A stretch of DNA of 60,533 nt from Amazonocrinis nigriterrae CENA67 (GCF_016056305.1 NZ_JAECZC010000034.1:1-60533), one strand, 5' to 3'. Counted from the stretch's first letter, positions 45,606 through 55,574 are shown. A program made the numbers and translations. Notes: a model not told the origin generated them from the letters alone.

Positions 45606-45721
45606 AGGCGATTCATGTGTTGCAGATATTTTTGGAAATAGTATAAGTAAAATTGTCTACAAGCCCATCTTTACTATCGTGGAAGCGTCGAAGTCAAAAC
45701 TTTGTTTTGACAACTTAAAAT

Positions 45722-46024
45722 CTACTCATCATCCACATCTGCAAATATAGATTCTAAATTCCGATAACCGCTAACGACCCGCACAATTACAACACTATCT
45801 TCAAAAACTTGATAAAAAATAATGTAGCCATCCAACGGTATTCCTCTCAGCTTGGGGTCAAACTGGGCAGAACTTCGTCCTATGTTCGGGAATTGAGCTA
45901 TGTTTTGACATTTCTTATTAAATTCTCGAATAAATCTTTCCCCAGCGTTGATATTGCGACCTAAAAAATAATCCAAAATCTCATCTAAATCTTCACTTGC
46001 TTCCTTAGCAATAAAGTATTCCAT
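45722..46024 (-). CDS. parE: ParE/RelE-family toxin
   Basis: 100 aa. MEYFIAKEASEDLDEILDYF, then GERFIREFNKKCQNIAQFPNIG and the C-terminal DGYIIFYQVFEDSVVIVRVV are the RelE/ParE fold pattern. Its start overlaps the antitoxin stop by one base (TAATG). ParE toxins inhibit gyrase; RelE toxins cut mRNA. The sequence is closer to ParE, but this is not certain. Confidence 0.85.
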   Translation of the reverse strand: MEYFIAKEASEDLDEILDYFLGRNINAGERFIREFNKKCQNIAQFPNIGRSSAQFDPKLRGIPLDGYIIFYQVFEDSVVIVRVVSGYRNLESIFADVDDE

Positions 46025-46290
46025 TATCCTTGAGTTTCACGGGCTTTACGTAATTTTTCCTCTAGTCGTGTCATCACCACTTCAGCATCTACTACGTCTT
46101 TTCGTTCTACAGAAGCAAGCCCAGCAGCCAGTTTTTTCTTAGTTTCTTCCTCCCATTCCTGATAGCCCTTTTCCCATTCCTCCAGCAATTTCAATGCTTT
46201 AACAATCACATCTTCAGCATTTTCATATCTCCCTGTAGCAATTCGGGCTTGTATAAATTGCTCGTATTTTCCTTGAAGTTGGATGTTCAT
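46024..46290 (-). CDS. parD: ParD-type antitoxin
   Basis: 88 aa. N-terminal beta strand and helices (MNIQLQGKYEQFIQARIATG, YENAEDVIVKALKLL) form the ParD/RHH DNA-binding domain. The C-terminal charged helix (TRLEEKLRKARETQG) would bind the toxin. First gene of the pair, expected to repress its own promoter. Confidence 0.85.
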   Translation of the reverse strand: MNIQLQGKYEQFIQARIATGRYENAEDVIVKALKLLEEWEKGYQEWEEETKKKLAAGLASVERKDVVDAEVVMTRLEEKLRKARETQG

Positions 46291-46367
46291 GAGTTAATTA
46301 TATTGAATAAGCTGATCAGCGTTACTTCCTCGATTCAGGCAATCAGATTATAGCAATTTGGGTTAGT

Positions 46368-48950
46368 CTAAGTTGACGGTATGCGGATATTTATTGCTAA
46401 CAAACTTTGTAAGCGATGCAGTTGAGCGCCGATTTGGTACAATAAATCACCTTTGCCTAACAGATAAGCAGCGGCTGTTTGTGTACCACCCAAAACAATT
46501 TTTGAATCTGCTTCGCTAGCAGTTCGTAAAGCAACTCGTCCTGGTAAATTTGAGCGAATAATCGGTGTCACAACTTTTGCCTCTGGGCGTTGAGTAGCAA
46601 TAATTAAATGAATACCAGCTGCTCGTGCCATTGCTCCCAAGCGCTTTATACTTTGTTCTAATATTATACGGATTTCTTTTTCTGCCATAAAATCGGCATA
46701 TTCATCAAATATGCAAACAATACGAGGTAAAGGCTTGGAAGAACGTTGATTGTAAGTGCTTAAATCAGCACAACCAGCTTTTTCAAACTGCTGGTAACGC
46801 GACTCCATTTCTATGACTAATTCTTCCATGAGTTCGGTAGCGCGATCGCTATCTTTAACCACCGATGAATATAACCAACGCATATGTTCAAACTCTGGAA
46901 ACGTCACTCGCTTGGGATCAACCAGAGCGATTTTTAAGTTTTGTGGAGCGTGGCGATAGAGTAAACTAAGGAGGAGCGATCGCAAAAACTCACTTTTACC
47001 ACTACCAGTAGTACCACCAACCAAAAAGTGACAAGTATTCGGATCAGATAAATCAGCCTCTAGCAACTGTCCCTCTAAATTAACTCCAATTGCAATTTTG
47101 ACAGGTGCGGTTGGAGGTAAAAATTGTGGCTGAATATATTTTTCAAAACTAGCAATTTGCCTATCCAAACGAGGTAAATCAATACTGACATAACCAGCCT
47201 GCGGTGCAATTAGAGGCGGATTAGCTAAGCCTAATTGTACTTGTAAATCATTAGACAAACGCAGAATTGAATTAACACTCACACCGAGATGTGGCTTCAA
47301 TTTGACTCGGATAAAAGCTGGCCCAACAGCAGCGCCTTGATAATCAACTTTGATTTTAAAAGATTGCAAAGTAGCAGCTAACTCTTCCCCGATGACATCA
47401 GCTTCGGGTGATGGCGAATTAGGTTTTGTAGATTCCTCACCCCTTTCTAAAGGAGGTTGGGGAGGTTCGACGCGGGTATCAACAAAAAAAGTTTGACACT
47501 TTTGCTGCTGCGGACAAATTTCGCACAAATGAAGCTGAGTTGTTGGTGGTGGCGGGTTGGGATGAGGTGGTTCCCAAGTTAGCCATTGCTGCATCTGTAG
47601 TAGTTTGTAGGGAATCAACTGATGCACCGCATTTTCTAGCTGTTCCCAAGAATAATGATATTCTTTAAACTCTGGCAAAACACAGTAAACTGCTGAGTCC
47701 ACAGCTACCTTTTTATTTTGCCATAGCATATAACTATAAAGCGCAATTTGGGCTAATTGCGCTGATGGATCTACAGGCTGATAAGTTTTAAATTCAACTA
47801 CACAAAGACGCTTTAATTCAAAATTGAAGATTAAGCAATCAAATTCACCTCCTACCCTTTGCTGTGTTCCGTCGGGTAGATTAAAGTAATATTCAATGCT
47901 ACGTTCTTCACAGACAAAGGTGTTACTAATAACTGTTTCTGCACTGCAATAGCGCCTATTGATTACCAGTAATTCTACAAAGCGTTTGATTAGTCCTTGT
48001 AATCCTTGCCAAACTTGGAGTAAAGCTGATGCTTTGCTTGCATCTTTTTTAATTATTGCTTGCAAATAAGGATAAAATTTTAATTGATAAAATAACTGTT
48101 GCATTTTAGAGGAAATATCCTCTACATTTAAATTTGATGCAGCTAGCTGAAAACAACTTTTAAATTGTGGTTCAGCAATAGCTAGGCTGACAAATTCGTC
48201 AGCTAAATGATGAAAAGCGTTACCAACACCTACAGCAGTATTTGGTGGAAAAAATATGGCTTTGTCCCCAAACTGATGATTGAGGTAGAACAGACGGGGA
48301 CACTCAAAAGCAACTCTGACTTTAGTAACTGTTAAAGATGAATTTTCAGATTTATTGGTTGACTGCTTTGAGTTATTTTTTAACATATCAAAAATATTAT
48401 TTATAGTATTGGGGTTAGAAATTTCCAGTAAGCGGCGATGCACAGCAGCCAGATAAACTGTATCCATCGCAGCGTATTTTAGCTGCTTATTACTTAGAGG
48501 ACGCTTTCCCCAGTCACTTCTTCCTTCTTCTGCATCTACATTGGTAAATTGACAGAGTTCTGCTGCTAAGGTTTTAAGTTTTAAGTTAGAAACTTGTAGG
48601 CGTTGACGAGTAATTTTTCTGGCAAGCTGTAAAGTACAGGTGACATTCTTAGCTAGTTGTCCTCCTAAATACTTCAGGTCAAAACTAGCATTGTGAAAGA
48701 CTTTTTCAATTTGAGGATTAACCATGATTTGGTTAATAAAATATGTTGCCAAATCATATTGATTAAGTACGTCAAGAATGTAAGCAAATGTATCTGTTGA
48801 GTCTATTGGTTCAACCAATACCTGAATCAGTGATAGTTTTGGTGAGGAAGTAAAGCAATTAGCAACTTCAGTATCTAACCACAGCGTTTTAGCTATTACT
48901 AATTTAGATATTAAACTTTTAATTTCTGTTGCTTCTGTAAGGTAGTGCAT
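46368..48950 (-). CDS. fusion of DEDDy exonuclease, Cas4/RecB-like nuclease and FtsK motor
   Basis: 860 aa, three domains. (1) Residues 1-180: RNase D-like 3'-5' exonuclease with D26, E28, D91, Y159 and D163 (DEDDy). (2) Residues about 208-490: PD-(D/E)XK nuclease of the RecB/Cas4 type with H247, D371, E386-x-K388 and QIALYSYML. Cys217 with C476-x2-C479-x5-C485 is the Fe-S pattern of Cas4/AddB. (3) Residues about 518-860: FtsK/SpoIIIE motor, with alpha-domain (GPAFIRVKLKPHLGVSVN), Walker A GGTTGSGKS (645-653), Walker B IVCIFDEYADFM and ATQRPEAKVVTP; there is no gamma domain and no membrane segment. It is the last gene of a three-gene operon, 29 bp after the ATPase gene. Confidence 0.9.
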   Translation of the reverse strand: MHYLTEATEIKSLISKLVIAKTLWLDTEVANCFTSSPKLSLIQVLVEPIDSTDTFAYILDVLNQYDLATYFINQIMVNPQIEKVFHNASFDLKYLGGQLAKNVTCTLQLARKITRQRLQVSNLKLKTLAAELCQFTNVDAEEGRSDWGKRPLSNKQLKYAAMDTVYLAAVHRRLLEISNPNTINNIFDMLKNNSKQSTNKSENSSLTVTKVRVAFECPRLFYLNHQFGDKAIFFPPNTAVGVGNAFHHLADEFVSLAIAEPQFKSCFQLAASNLNVEDISSKMQQLFYQLKFYPYLQAIIKKDASKASALLQVWQGLQGLIKRFVELLVINRRYCSAETVISNTFVCEERSIEYYFNLPDGTQQRVGGEFDCLIFNFELKRLCVVEFKTYQPVDPSAQLAQIALYSYMLWQNKKVAVDSAVYCVLPEFKEYHYSWEQLENAVHQLIPYKLLQMQQWLTWEPPHPNPPPPTTQLHLCEICPQQQKCQTFFVDTRVEPPQPPLERGEESTKPNSPSPEADVIGEELAATLQSFKIKVDYQGAAVGPAFIRVKLKPHLGVSVNSILRLSNDLQVQLGLANPPLIAPQAGYVSIDLPRLDRQIASFEKYIQPQFLPPTAPVKIAIGVNLEGQLLEADLSDPNTCHFLVGGTTGSGKSEFLRSLLLSLLYRHAPQNLKIALVDPKRVTFPEFEHMRWLYSSVVKDSDRATELMEELVIEMESRYQQFEKAGCADLSTYNQRSSKPLPRIVCIFDEYADFMAEKEIRIILEQSIKRLGAMARAAGIHLIIATQRPEAKVVTPIIRSNLPGRVALRTASEADSKIVLGGTQTAAAYLLGKGDLLYQIGAQLHRLQSLLAINIRIPST

Positions 48951-48979
48951 TGAGTAAAATTAACCGATAATACGGATAA

Positions 48980-51079
48980 TTAGGCGATAAAACAAATTAA
49001 TTGGTCTTGCAATTTATCTTTTGGATTAATAATTTTTACTTTCTTCTCTTCACACAATAGTTTAATCAAGAGTTTAACATCAGTTTCTTTAACAGCAGGA
49101 AACTGGACAGAAGACTGTGTAATTAAAGTTGGTACTCCCATAAAGCCTTGAGTTTTGATGAGATTTAACAAAAAATCTTTAACTGGTCGTAAATCTTCTT
49201 TTTTACCATTTCCATTATCTTCGTTAGGTTTTTGTTTTGTAACAATTCCTAAATCCTGCAATAAAATACAATTATCCAAAATTTTTGATTCACACATTAA
49301 AGATTGTAGCTTGTTTAAAGTAATAGTCTTACCTGCAATAACTAATTCCTGAGCAAGTGCAGAATTAACCAAACTATGGTAAGTTGCTAAATAGTAAACA
49401 GCAGTTAAATTTGGTCGAATATGGATATGATTAGTAGCAGTAAAAATCTGTTGATAGATTTGATAACCTTTGAGCTTTGGTTCTCCCACTCTTCCTAAGC
49501 GAATTAAGTACAAACGTTGGCATAGATTTTGCTGAATAACTTTTTGGCAAGCATTCATTATATTGAAGAAGCCATTCATGCTTGCATCTTCTGTCCAGAC
49601 TACCCCTATTTTGTCTCGCTTACCCGGCTGTTGATAACTCAAAGAATAGCTTGCATATGCTCCAGGAATGAGTTTAGGTTTAATTGCATCTACTTGTGAT
49701 ATCTCTAAAGCTTCTTGAAGCATTCGTATGAGGTCAGGTGCAGCTAAAAAAGATATTTTACTTATCTTAGACTGAATTTTTGTATACTCTTGCTGCCAAA
49801 TTAATTGAAATTCAGCCTTTTCTCTTTCGTGAGGATCAATAGGTTTAGAAATTTCCTTTTTTGGTATTTTAATCTCTAACGTCTTACTTTCATTTTTTGA
49901 CTGTTCTCCTCTTGGTGTTTGTATATTAATCACTACAGTTTCATCTAAAAGCGAAACTTTATATTTTTGATACTCCAATCTACCAAGAATCAAAGCATTT
50001 CGTGGCATAGTTTTACCACCAGGAAAATTTTCCTCTAACAATTGTCTCTTTAAGGGAAAAATAGGTGAATCAGGCTGAGATTCAGCTTCCTGATGTAGTG
50101 GTTTTAATCGATAAGACCAAAGTGCTTCTGCTTGGTTTAAATTGATATATTTTAATGATACTTGTCGCTCAATTCTAGCTCTATCTGATTGTTGAATGTT
50201 GTGATAACACTGCTTCCAATAACTTGTACCTATAGTTAAGATAATTAAGAAATTTTTGAGATTCTCATTGTGAATAGTAGTATTAATGTTAAATATAGGT
50301 TGAGGATTAGAAATCCAATTTGGCAAAGTTTCAACCTGGTCAAAACATAGGACGATCGGTTGAGTTTCAATAGAAATTCTGCCAAAATTTGCTAAAATAT
50401 TTTTAGCTGCATCCTCTGAATTAATACAGTGTTTAACTCTTAAAGCTTGCATTGATTCCTCACTCAAATCATCTCCTCTTAACCACTCACAAGCTATAGA
50501 ATAATTCTCTGGATCTGTGAGTTCATACAGTACTCCAAAAAATACATCAGGATTGTAAATACTTACTTGTTGATAATTACTCTTGAGATGTTTAATAAAC
50601 TTTTGGCGGTCATTTAACAATAATTTCCAGAAACTTTCATTAAAAATTCGTTTTTTTAGACTGCTTTTCGTGAAAGCAGATAAGCTTTTCAGCCACAGAA
50701 TTAACTGGGACTCTTGTTGTCCATCTGGTATTTGAATTAAACTATCGACTGTATTACGTAGCACATGACGCCACATATAATCATTATCGACCCAAGGCCC
50801 TATATAAGCAAAAAAAGCTTTTGAGTTAAAGGTGCGTTTTAGTCTACCTAAAATATAGCTTTTCCCAGAACCAGAATCACCCACAAGTAAAACTGTACGA
50901 CTACAGTTATCTCTAATTACTAAATTGAGAAATCCTTCAATTTCCGTTATCGCCTCTTGATGAATAGACTCAACCACAGAGTCTAATTCTTGATGTTGAC
51001 TCCAAAAATTACCTACTTTCAAATTTACCAGGTCAAACGGATTAACCTCGCGTTTAATAATGTCGTTGATAGATGCCAT
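48980..51079 (-). CDS. P-loop ATPase (ORC/AAA_16-like) with C-terminal winged-helix-like part
   Basis: 699 aa. Walker A GDSGSGKS (67-74) and Walker B PIVLCFDQVE (241-250). The segment FFGVLYELTDPENYSIACEW with LRGDD resembles ORC/Cdc6-like and BREX-associated ATPases. Residues 345-660 contain a large less-conserved region, and the C-terminus (FLLNLIKTQGFMGVPTLITQ) looks like a winged helix. It may load or power the nuclease-translocase encoded next. Short intergenic spacing on both sides supports one operon. Confidence 0.8.
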   Translation of the reverse strand: MASINDIIKREVNPFDLVNLKVGNFWSQHQELDSVVESIHQEAITEIEGFLNLVIRDNCSRTVLLVGDSGSGKSYILGRLKRTFNSKAFFAYIGPWVDNDYMWRHVLRNTVDSLIQIPDGQQESQLILWLKSLSAFTKSSLKKRIFNESFWKLLLNDRQKFIKHLKSNYQQVSIYNPDVFFGVLYELTDPENYSIACEWLRGDDLSEESMQALRVKHCINSEDAAKNILANFGRISIETQPIVLCFDQVETLPNWISNPQPIFNINTTIHNENLKNFLIILTIGTSYWKQCYHNIQQSDRARIERQVSLKYINLNQAEALWSYRLKPLHQEAESQPDSPIFPLKRQLLEENFPGGKTMPRNALILGRLEYQKYKVSLLDETVVINIQTPRGEQSKNESKTLEIKIPKKEISKPIDPHEREKAEFQLIWQQEYTKIQSKISKISFLAAPDLIRMLQEALEISQVDAIKPKLIPGAYASYSLSYQQPGKRDKIGVVWTEDASMNGFFNIMNACQKVIQQNLCQRLYLIRLGRVGEPKLKGYQIYQQIFTATNHIHIRPNLTAVYYLATYHSLVNSALAQELVIAGKTITLNKLQSLMCESKILDNCILLQDLGIVTKQKPNEDNGNGKKEDLRPVKDFLLNLIKTQGFMGVPTLITQSSVQFPAVKETDVKLLIKLLCEEKKVKIINPKDKLQDQLICFIA

Positions 51080-51133
51080 AATTAATGAGAGTGAATGAGC
51101 AAAGTTATTTTGGCAAAAAGACTCTAAGTATTG

Positions 51134-51967
51134 TTAGTTCACACTGATAAAGAACAGCGAACCACCTACATTTTGTGAAATTCCCGCATCAATTTGTTCT
51201 GTAGTGTAGGGTGTCGGATCTAATAGAGAACTGAAATCAATCTGATCATCTTTTTGCAAACGATACAAAGCCTGATCTAATTCATCCCTTAACAGAGGCG
51301 GTTGTAACTTTTGCCGTAGATGGAAAATGGGTAAATAATTATCTGTACCTAATTCTCGGTCTAGTTTTTCAATAATTTCTAAAATTTCTTCATCACTGAT
51401 TTTTCCGTCAGTGATATTCACGCTGGGTAGTGGAGTAGAAATTGTCTGTGGCTGAACCCGCAAGGTTTTGCGTAAAAACCGCAAGTAATTATTTAGTAAA
51501 TCTAGGGTAATGTTTGCCTTACCTTGAGGATCATAATCATCCCGTAAATACTCAACTCCTCTTTGAGTCAGCCAAACCTCAACTTTATTCCTAGCTTTTT
51601 TGATTTCCGGTTCAATCAAACCCCGTTCAGTTAGGGTTTTCAATATTGCCTCTTTATCAGCAGCTTTCAGCGATGAAATCTTGATGTTGCTGGGTGTAAT
51701 TTTACCTGAAGCTTGACTAACCTTCTCCAGCACCTTGAGTTCTTTCTCTGTGATAGGTAACTCGCCTGAGCCAAGTTTCAAAAGCGCTTGTCCAGCAGGT
51801 AAAATCTTGACTGCCGCAACCTCACGCGAATAGTCTACCAGTTCGCGATCGCCTAAATTCTGCAAAATCTTGTCCCTACCTCTAGTACTGCTGAAAGCAC
51901 TCAGACTTGCTCGATAATTGGGAAATCCTAATAACTTTAACAGGAACTTTAACTCATCAGTATCCAT
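51134..51967 (-). CDS. winged-helix-rich protein, first gene of the nuclease operon
   Basis: 277 aa. Two or three wHTH-like units can be seen: residues about 1-65, 70-150 (ITEKELKVLEKVSQASGKI; LTERGLIEPEIKKARNKV EVWLTQRG broken here for length) and 205-270 (YLPIFHLRQKLQPPLLRDEL). No enzyme motif. The gene is 54 bp upstream of the ATPase gene, so it is probably the DNA-recognition or regulatory subunit. Unnamed family. Confidence 0.65.
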   Translation of the reverse strand: MDTDELKFLLKLLGFPNYRASLSAFSSTRGRDKILQNLGDRELVDYSREVAAVKILPAGQALLKLGSGELPITEKELKVLEKVSQASGKITPSNIKISSLKAADKEAILKTLTERGLIEPEIKKARNKVEVWLTQRGVEYLRDDYDPQGKANITLDLLNNYLRFLRKTLRVQPQTISTPLPSVNITDGKISDEEILEIIEKLDRELGTDNYLPIFHLRQKLQPPLLRDELDQALYRLQKDDQIDFSSLLDPTPYTTEQIDAGISQNVGGSLFFISVN

Positions 51968-52232
51968 ACTGTAATGCTTCTATTTGCTTTAGCACTACTT
52001 TAACTTGTAAAGCAATAATTTACACACTTTATTTAACATAGCTACACTTAACCCCAGTCATTTACGACCTCTATTCAGTATTTTTACCCAGTCCTTTCTG
52101 CAAACCCTATTTATTTTTGCGTTCTTCCTTTGCGTCTCTGCGCCTTTGCGTGAGACAAAAAAATGGGCAATTCATAAAATTGCCCACAAAATTCAACAAC
52201 TGAAATCGAAATAACTTATCTCTTCAACTTCC
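51968..52232. other. intergenic region upstream of the nuclease operon
   Basis: Contains a dispersed CTTTGCGTCTCTGCGCCTTT repeat (52129-52148) and AT-rich DNA that must hold the operon promoter. No clear -35/-10 pair stands out. Confidence 0.4.
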
Positions 52233-53708
52233 CTAACTATTCAGCTTCTTCTCCACCAACTCATTAGTTAGTTTCGGATCAGCACGTTTACTAGTCTTTT
52301 TCAGAACTTGTCCCACAAAGAAACCCTTGAGATTAACATTACCGTTGCGATACTTTTCTAATTCTTTGGGATTAGCAGCAATCACTTCATCAATAATCGG
52401 TTCCAACACCGTAGGATCAGTAATTAACTCTTGTCCAGCAAAAGCTTTTTCAGGAGAAACCCCCGTCAGTAAATCTGCTAACTTTTCTTTCGCTTGGGCG
52501 TTACTGATTTTACCCTTTTCAATGCGAGTGATCACATCAGCCAGATTCGCAGGAGTTAGCGCAATTTCAGTAATATTAAGCTTTTGCTTATTGAGATATG
52601 CCGCAATATCTTGAGTAATCCAGTTAGCAGCAGCTTTCGGATTTGCTCCGGCTGCGATCGCTCCCTCAAAATACTCAGCTACGGCACGCTCTTCTGTCAA
52701 CACCCGCGCATCATAAGGCGAAAGCCCCAATTCACTTTCATAATGATGGCGTTTTTGGGCTGGTAATTCTGGTAATTGACTGCGCCACTTATCTAATTGT
52801 TCGCTTGACACCTCAATGGGTGCTAAATCTGGTTCGGGGAAATAGCGATAATCGCTAGAACCTTCCTTAACCCGCATACTAATTGTGCGTTGCGAACCTT
52901 CTTCCCACAACCGAGTTTCTTGTATAATACGCTCGCCTGCTTCAATAGCTGCAATTTGCCGTTCAATTTCGTACTCTATAGCTCGTTGAATGGCACTAAA
53001 CGAGTTCATGTTTTTAATTTCTACCTTAGTGCCAAACTCTTTTTGTCCCACCGGACGCACAGAAATATTGACATCACAACGCAGAGAACCTTCTTGCATG
53101 TTGCCATCACTGACACCGATATAGCGGACAATGCGGCGTAACTCTTCGGCATATTCAGCAGCTTCTTGTCCGGAACGCAAATCTGGTTCTGAGACAATTT
53201 CCACCAGCGGTACACCTGCGCGGTTGTAGTCTACCAAAGAATAAGTAGAACCAGACAAGCGATCGCTACCTGCGTGGACAAGTTTGCCTGCATCCTCTTC
53301 CATGTGCAAACGCGTGATCCCAATGCGTTTGCGAACAGGATTACCATCAGCATCGACTAACTCAATTTCTAACCAGCCATGTTCCGCAATCGGTAGGTCA
53401 TATTGAGAAATTTGGTAGTTTTTGGGTAAATCAGGATAAAAATACTGTTTACGGTCAAATTTGCTATATTTAGCGATTTGGCAATTCAGCGCCAAACCCG
53501 CCTTGACAGCATACTCTAGTACTTTTTGGTTCAGTACAGGTAAAACCCCAGGTAAACCCATACACACCGGGTCAATATTAGTATTCGGGTCAGCACCGAA
53601 TGCTGTGGAACTGTTGGAGAAAATCTTAGTATTGGTACTCAGCTGACAATGGGTTTCTAAACCAATAATCGCTTCGTACTTGGTTTTAACGGTAGTAGCA
53701 GAAGTCAT
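52233..53708 (-). CDS. gatB: Asp-tRNA(Asn)/Glu-tRNA(Gln) amidotransferase subunit B
   Basis: 491 aa. Family motifs are YEAIIGLETHCQLST, LPGVLPVLN, PVRKRIGITRLHMEEDAGK and QEGSLRCDVNIS, plus the C-terminal YqeY-like tail. It forms GatCAB with GatA and GatC (elsewhere), needed because cyanobacteria make Gln-tRNA by transamidation. Core gene flanking the accessory island. Confidence 0.96.
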   Translation of the reverse strand: MTSATTVKTKYEAIIGLETHCQLSTNTKIFSNSSTAFGADPNTNIDPVCMGLPGVLPVLNQKVLEYAVKAGLALNCQIAKYSKFDRKQYFYPDLPKNYQISQYDLPIAEHGWLEIELVDADGNPVRKRIGITRLHMEEDAGKLVHAGSDRLSGSTYSLVDYNRAGVPLVEIVSEPDLRSGQEAAEYAEELRRIVRYIGVSDGNMQEGSLRCDVNISVRPVGQKEFGTKVEIKNMNSFSAIQRAIEYEIERQIAAIEAGERIIQETRLWEEGSQRTISMRVKEGSSDYRYFPEPDLAPIEVSSEQLDKWRSQLPELPAQKRHHYESELGLSPYDARVLTEERAVAEYFEGAIAAGANPKAAANWITQDIAAYLNKQKLNITEIALTPANLADVITRIEKGKISNAQAKEKLADLLTGVSPEKAFAGQELITDPTVLEPIIDEVIAANPKELEKYRNGNVNLKGFFVGQVLKKTSKRADPKLTNELVEKKLNS

Positions 53709-53764
53709 ATCACTATTTTGGCATAATCCTTATTTAGAGTACTATTCTAGCGGTGTCCTGAGTT

Positions 53765-53835
53765 GGCAGGGGTGCAGGGGAGATGGGGAGCAGGGGTGCA
53801 GGGGAGATTGGGGAGATTGGGGAGATTGGGGATAA
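53765..53835. repeat. tandem GGGGAGAT and GCAGGGGA units
   Basis: Units of GTGCAGGGGAGATGG and GGGAGATTG just upstream of gatB. Confidence 0.75.
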
Positions 53836-53862
53836 AAACAACTGACAACTGACAACTAACAA

Positions 53863-54570
53863 CTAACTCTTAACCGAAGCCTGCGCTTCACAGTGCAATC
53901 TTGTCGCTATGCGGAACATTTCTTGACCTGTGTGTAAATAACGTTCATCGTAGTTTAAGGGAAAGTAACCCAACTCATCCAATCCATCTCCTACTTGACT
54001 GAGGCTGTAGTAAAGATGAGCCGCTGTTCTCGCCAGACTGGGGGGATTTGGTAGAGAACGAAAAGTAATTTGTGCCTGCTTGAGGTCTTCTCGACAGGTT
54101 TTTAAGTATTCTTGAAATTGGTCTAATAATTCATCGTCAAAGGGATCGGCGGCTAATTCATCCATTTGTTCTTCTAGGGAATAGAGAATGTTACAAAGCA
54201 AGCGGTTGACTGGTTGATAAACTCGCCGCAGCCATTCCTCGATTTGCTCGTCTGCATCCTTTCCTGTTTGCCTTCTTGCTTGGTGATGCTTTTGAGCGGA
54301 TGCTGTACGTTGTTGACGGCGATCGCTATTTAATCTATTAGAGCCATTCCGCAGTTGTTGGTCGTAACTATGGCGATTTTGACTGTCGCCTAAAACTTCG
54401 TATGCAGCATTAATCCTGATAATCTGTTCGTTATCCGCTGTATCCTGATTGCTATCAGGATGAAATAATTTTACCAAGCGGCGATAAGCTTGCTTGATCT
54501 CCGCTTGGCTGGCATTGGGACTAACTTTGAGTGTGTCGTAGTGGTTAAAATTTTGTTTAGAATCGACCAT
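53863..54570 (-). CDS. J-domain protein
   Basis: 235 aa. The J domain is at 10-75: HYDTLKVSPNASQAEIKQAY, HPD at 37-39, and AAYEVLGDSQNRHSYD. No Gly/Phe or Cys-rich regions, so it is a type III J protein recruiting DnaK to an unknown client; the C-terminal 140 residues are helical and cyanobacterial in character. 16 bp downstream of cysK, probably co-transcribed. Confidence 0.88.
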   Translation of the reverse strand: MVDSKQNFNHYDTLKVSPNASQAEIKQAYRRLVKLFHPDSNQDTADNEQIIRINAAYEVLGDSQNRHSYDQQLRNGSNRLNSDRRQQRTASAQKHHQARRQTGKDADEQIEEWLRRVYQPVNRLLCNILYSLEEQMDELAADPFDDELLDQFQEYLKTCREDLKQAQITFRSLPNPPSLARTAAHLYYSLSQVGDGLDELGYFPLNYDERYLHTGQEMFRIATRLHCEAQASVKS

Positions 54571-54586
54571 TCATCCAAATTTATCG

Positions 54587-55549
54587 TTAGCTGACGCTAG
54601 CGGCTACCTTTGCTTCCAGGTCTTGGAACAACGGTGTACTCAAATACCTTTCTCCAAAACTGGGTTGAATCATCACAATTAAGCATCCCTGATTTTCTTT
54701 GCGTTGGGCAACGCGAATGGCGGCACATAAAGCTGCTCCGGTAGAAATACCAGATAGTAGTCCTTCTTCTCTTGCCAAACGCCGACTGTAAGCGATCGCT
54801 TCTTCATCGGTGACGCTAATCACTTCATCGATCATTTTCATATTTAGCACTTGGGGAATAAAGCCAGCGCCAATTCCCTGGATTTTGTGCGGCCCCGGTC
54901 GTCCCCCAGATAAAACTGGGCTATTGGCTGGTTCGACTGCGATCGCCTTAAAGCTCGGCTTGCGTGCTTTAATCACTTCTGCTACACCTGTGATCGTACC
55001 ACCTGTACCAACTCCTGCTACAATCATGTCAACTTTACCATCGGTATCTTCCCAGATTTCAACAGCTGTGGTTTCACGATGTACTTGTGCATTAGCTGGG
55101 TTGCGGAATTGTTGCAACATATAGGCATCTGGCGTATTGTCCACTATTTCCTGCGCCCGTCGAATTGCCCCACTCATGCCTTCGATTCCGGGTGTGAGTT
55201 CTAGTTCCGCTCCATAGGCTCGTAACATTGCTCGTCGTTCGCCACTCATCGTCTCTGGCATTGTCAAAATTAAACGATAACCTTTAGCAGCAGCTGCCAT
55301 TGCTAAAGCAATTCCTGTATTGCCAGAGGTCGGTTCTACTAATACTGTTTTTTTAGGAGTGATTAACCCCTCCTCTTCTGCGGCGTTAATCATGCTTACC
55401 CCAATCCGGTCTTTAACTGATGCCGATGGGTTCATGCTTTCCAGTTTCACGACAATCTCAGCCACACATCCTTCTTCTTGAGGGATACGGCTCAATTGCA
55501 CCAAAGGTGTACGACCAACAAGTTCTGTAATATTACGAGCAATCCGCAT
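54587..55549 (-). CDS. cysK: cysteine synthase A (O-acetylserine sulfhydrylase)
   Basis: 320 aa PLP enzyme. The PLP lysine is K46 in [27 protein letters not shown] and [11 protein letters not shown] bind substrate and phosphate. It makes cysteine from O-acetylserine and sulfide. It follows an Rrf2-type regulator gene, the arrangement expected for a CymR-like control of sulfur assimilation. Confidence 0.95.
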   Translation of the reverse strand: MRIARNITELVGRTPLVQLSRIPQEEGCVAEIVVKLESMNPSASVKDRIGVSMINAAEEEGLITPKKTVLVEPTSGNTGIALAMAAAAKGYRLILTMPETMSGERRAMLRAYGAELELTPGIEGMSGAIRRAQEIVDNTPDAYMLQQFRNPANAQVHRETTAVEIWEDTDGKVDMIVAGVGTGGTITGVAEVIKARKPSFKAIAVEPANSPVLSGGRPGPHKIQGIGAGFIPQVLNMKMIDEVISVTDEEAIAYSRRLAREEGLLSGISTGAALCAAIRVAQRKENQGCLIVMIQPSFGERYLSTPLFQDLEAKVAASVS

Positions 55550-55574
55550 AATTACTCCTTAGTTAATAGGAATT

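Noticed and set aside
45538-45750. 70-aa plus-strand frame
   Set aside because: It covers a dispersed perfect hairpin and intergenic DNA, has no ribosome site and no protein-like pattern.
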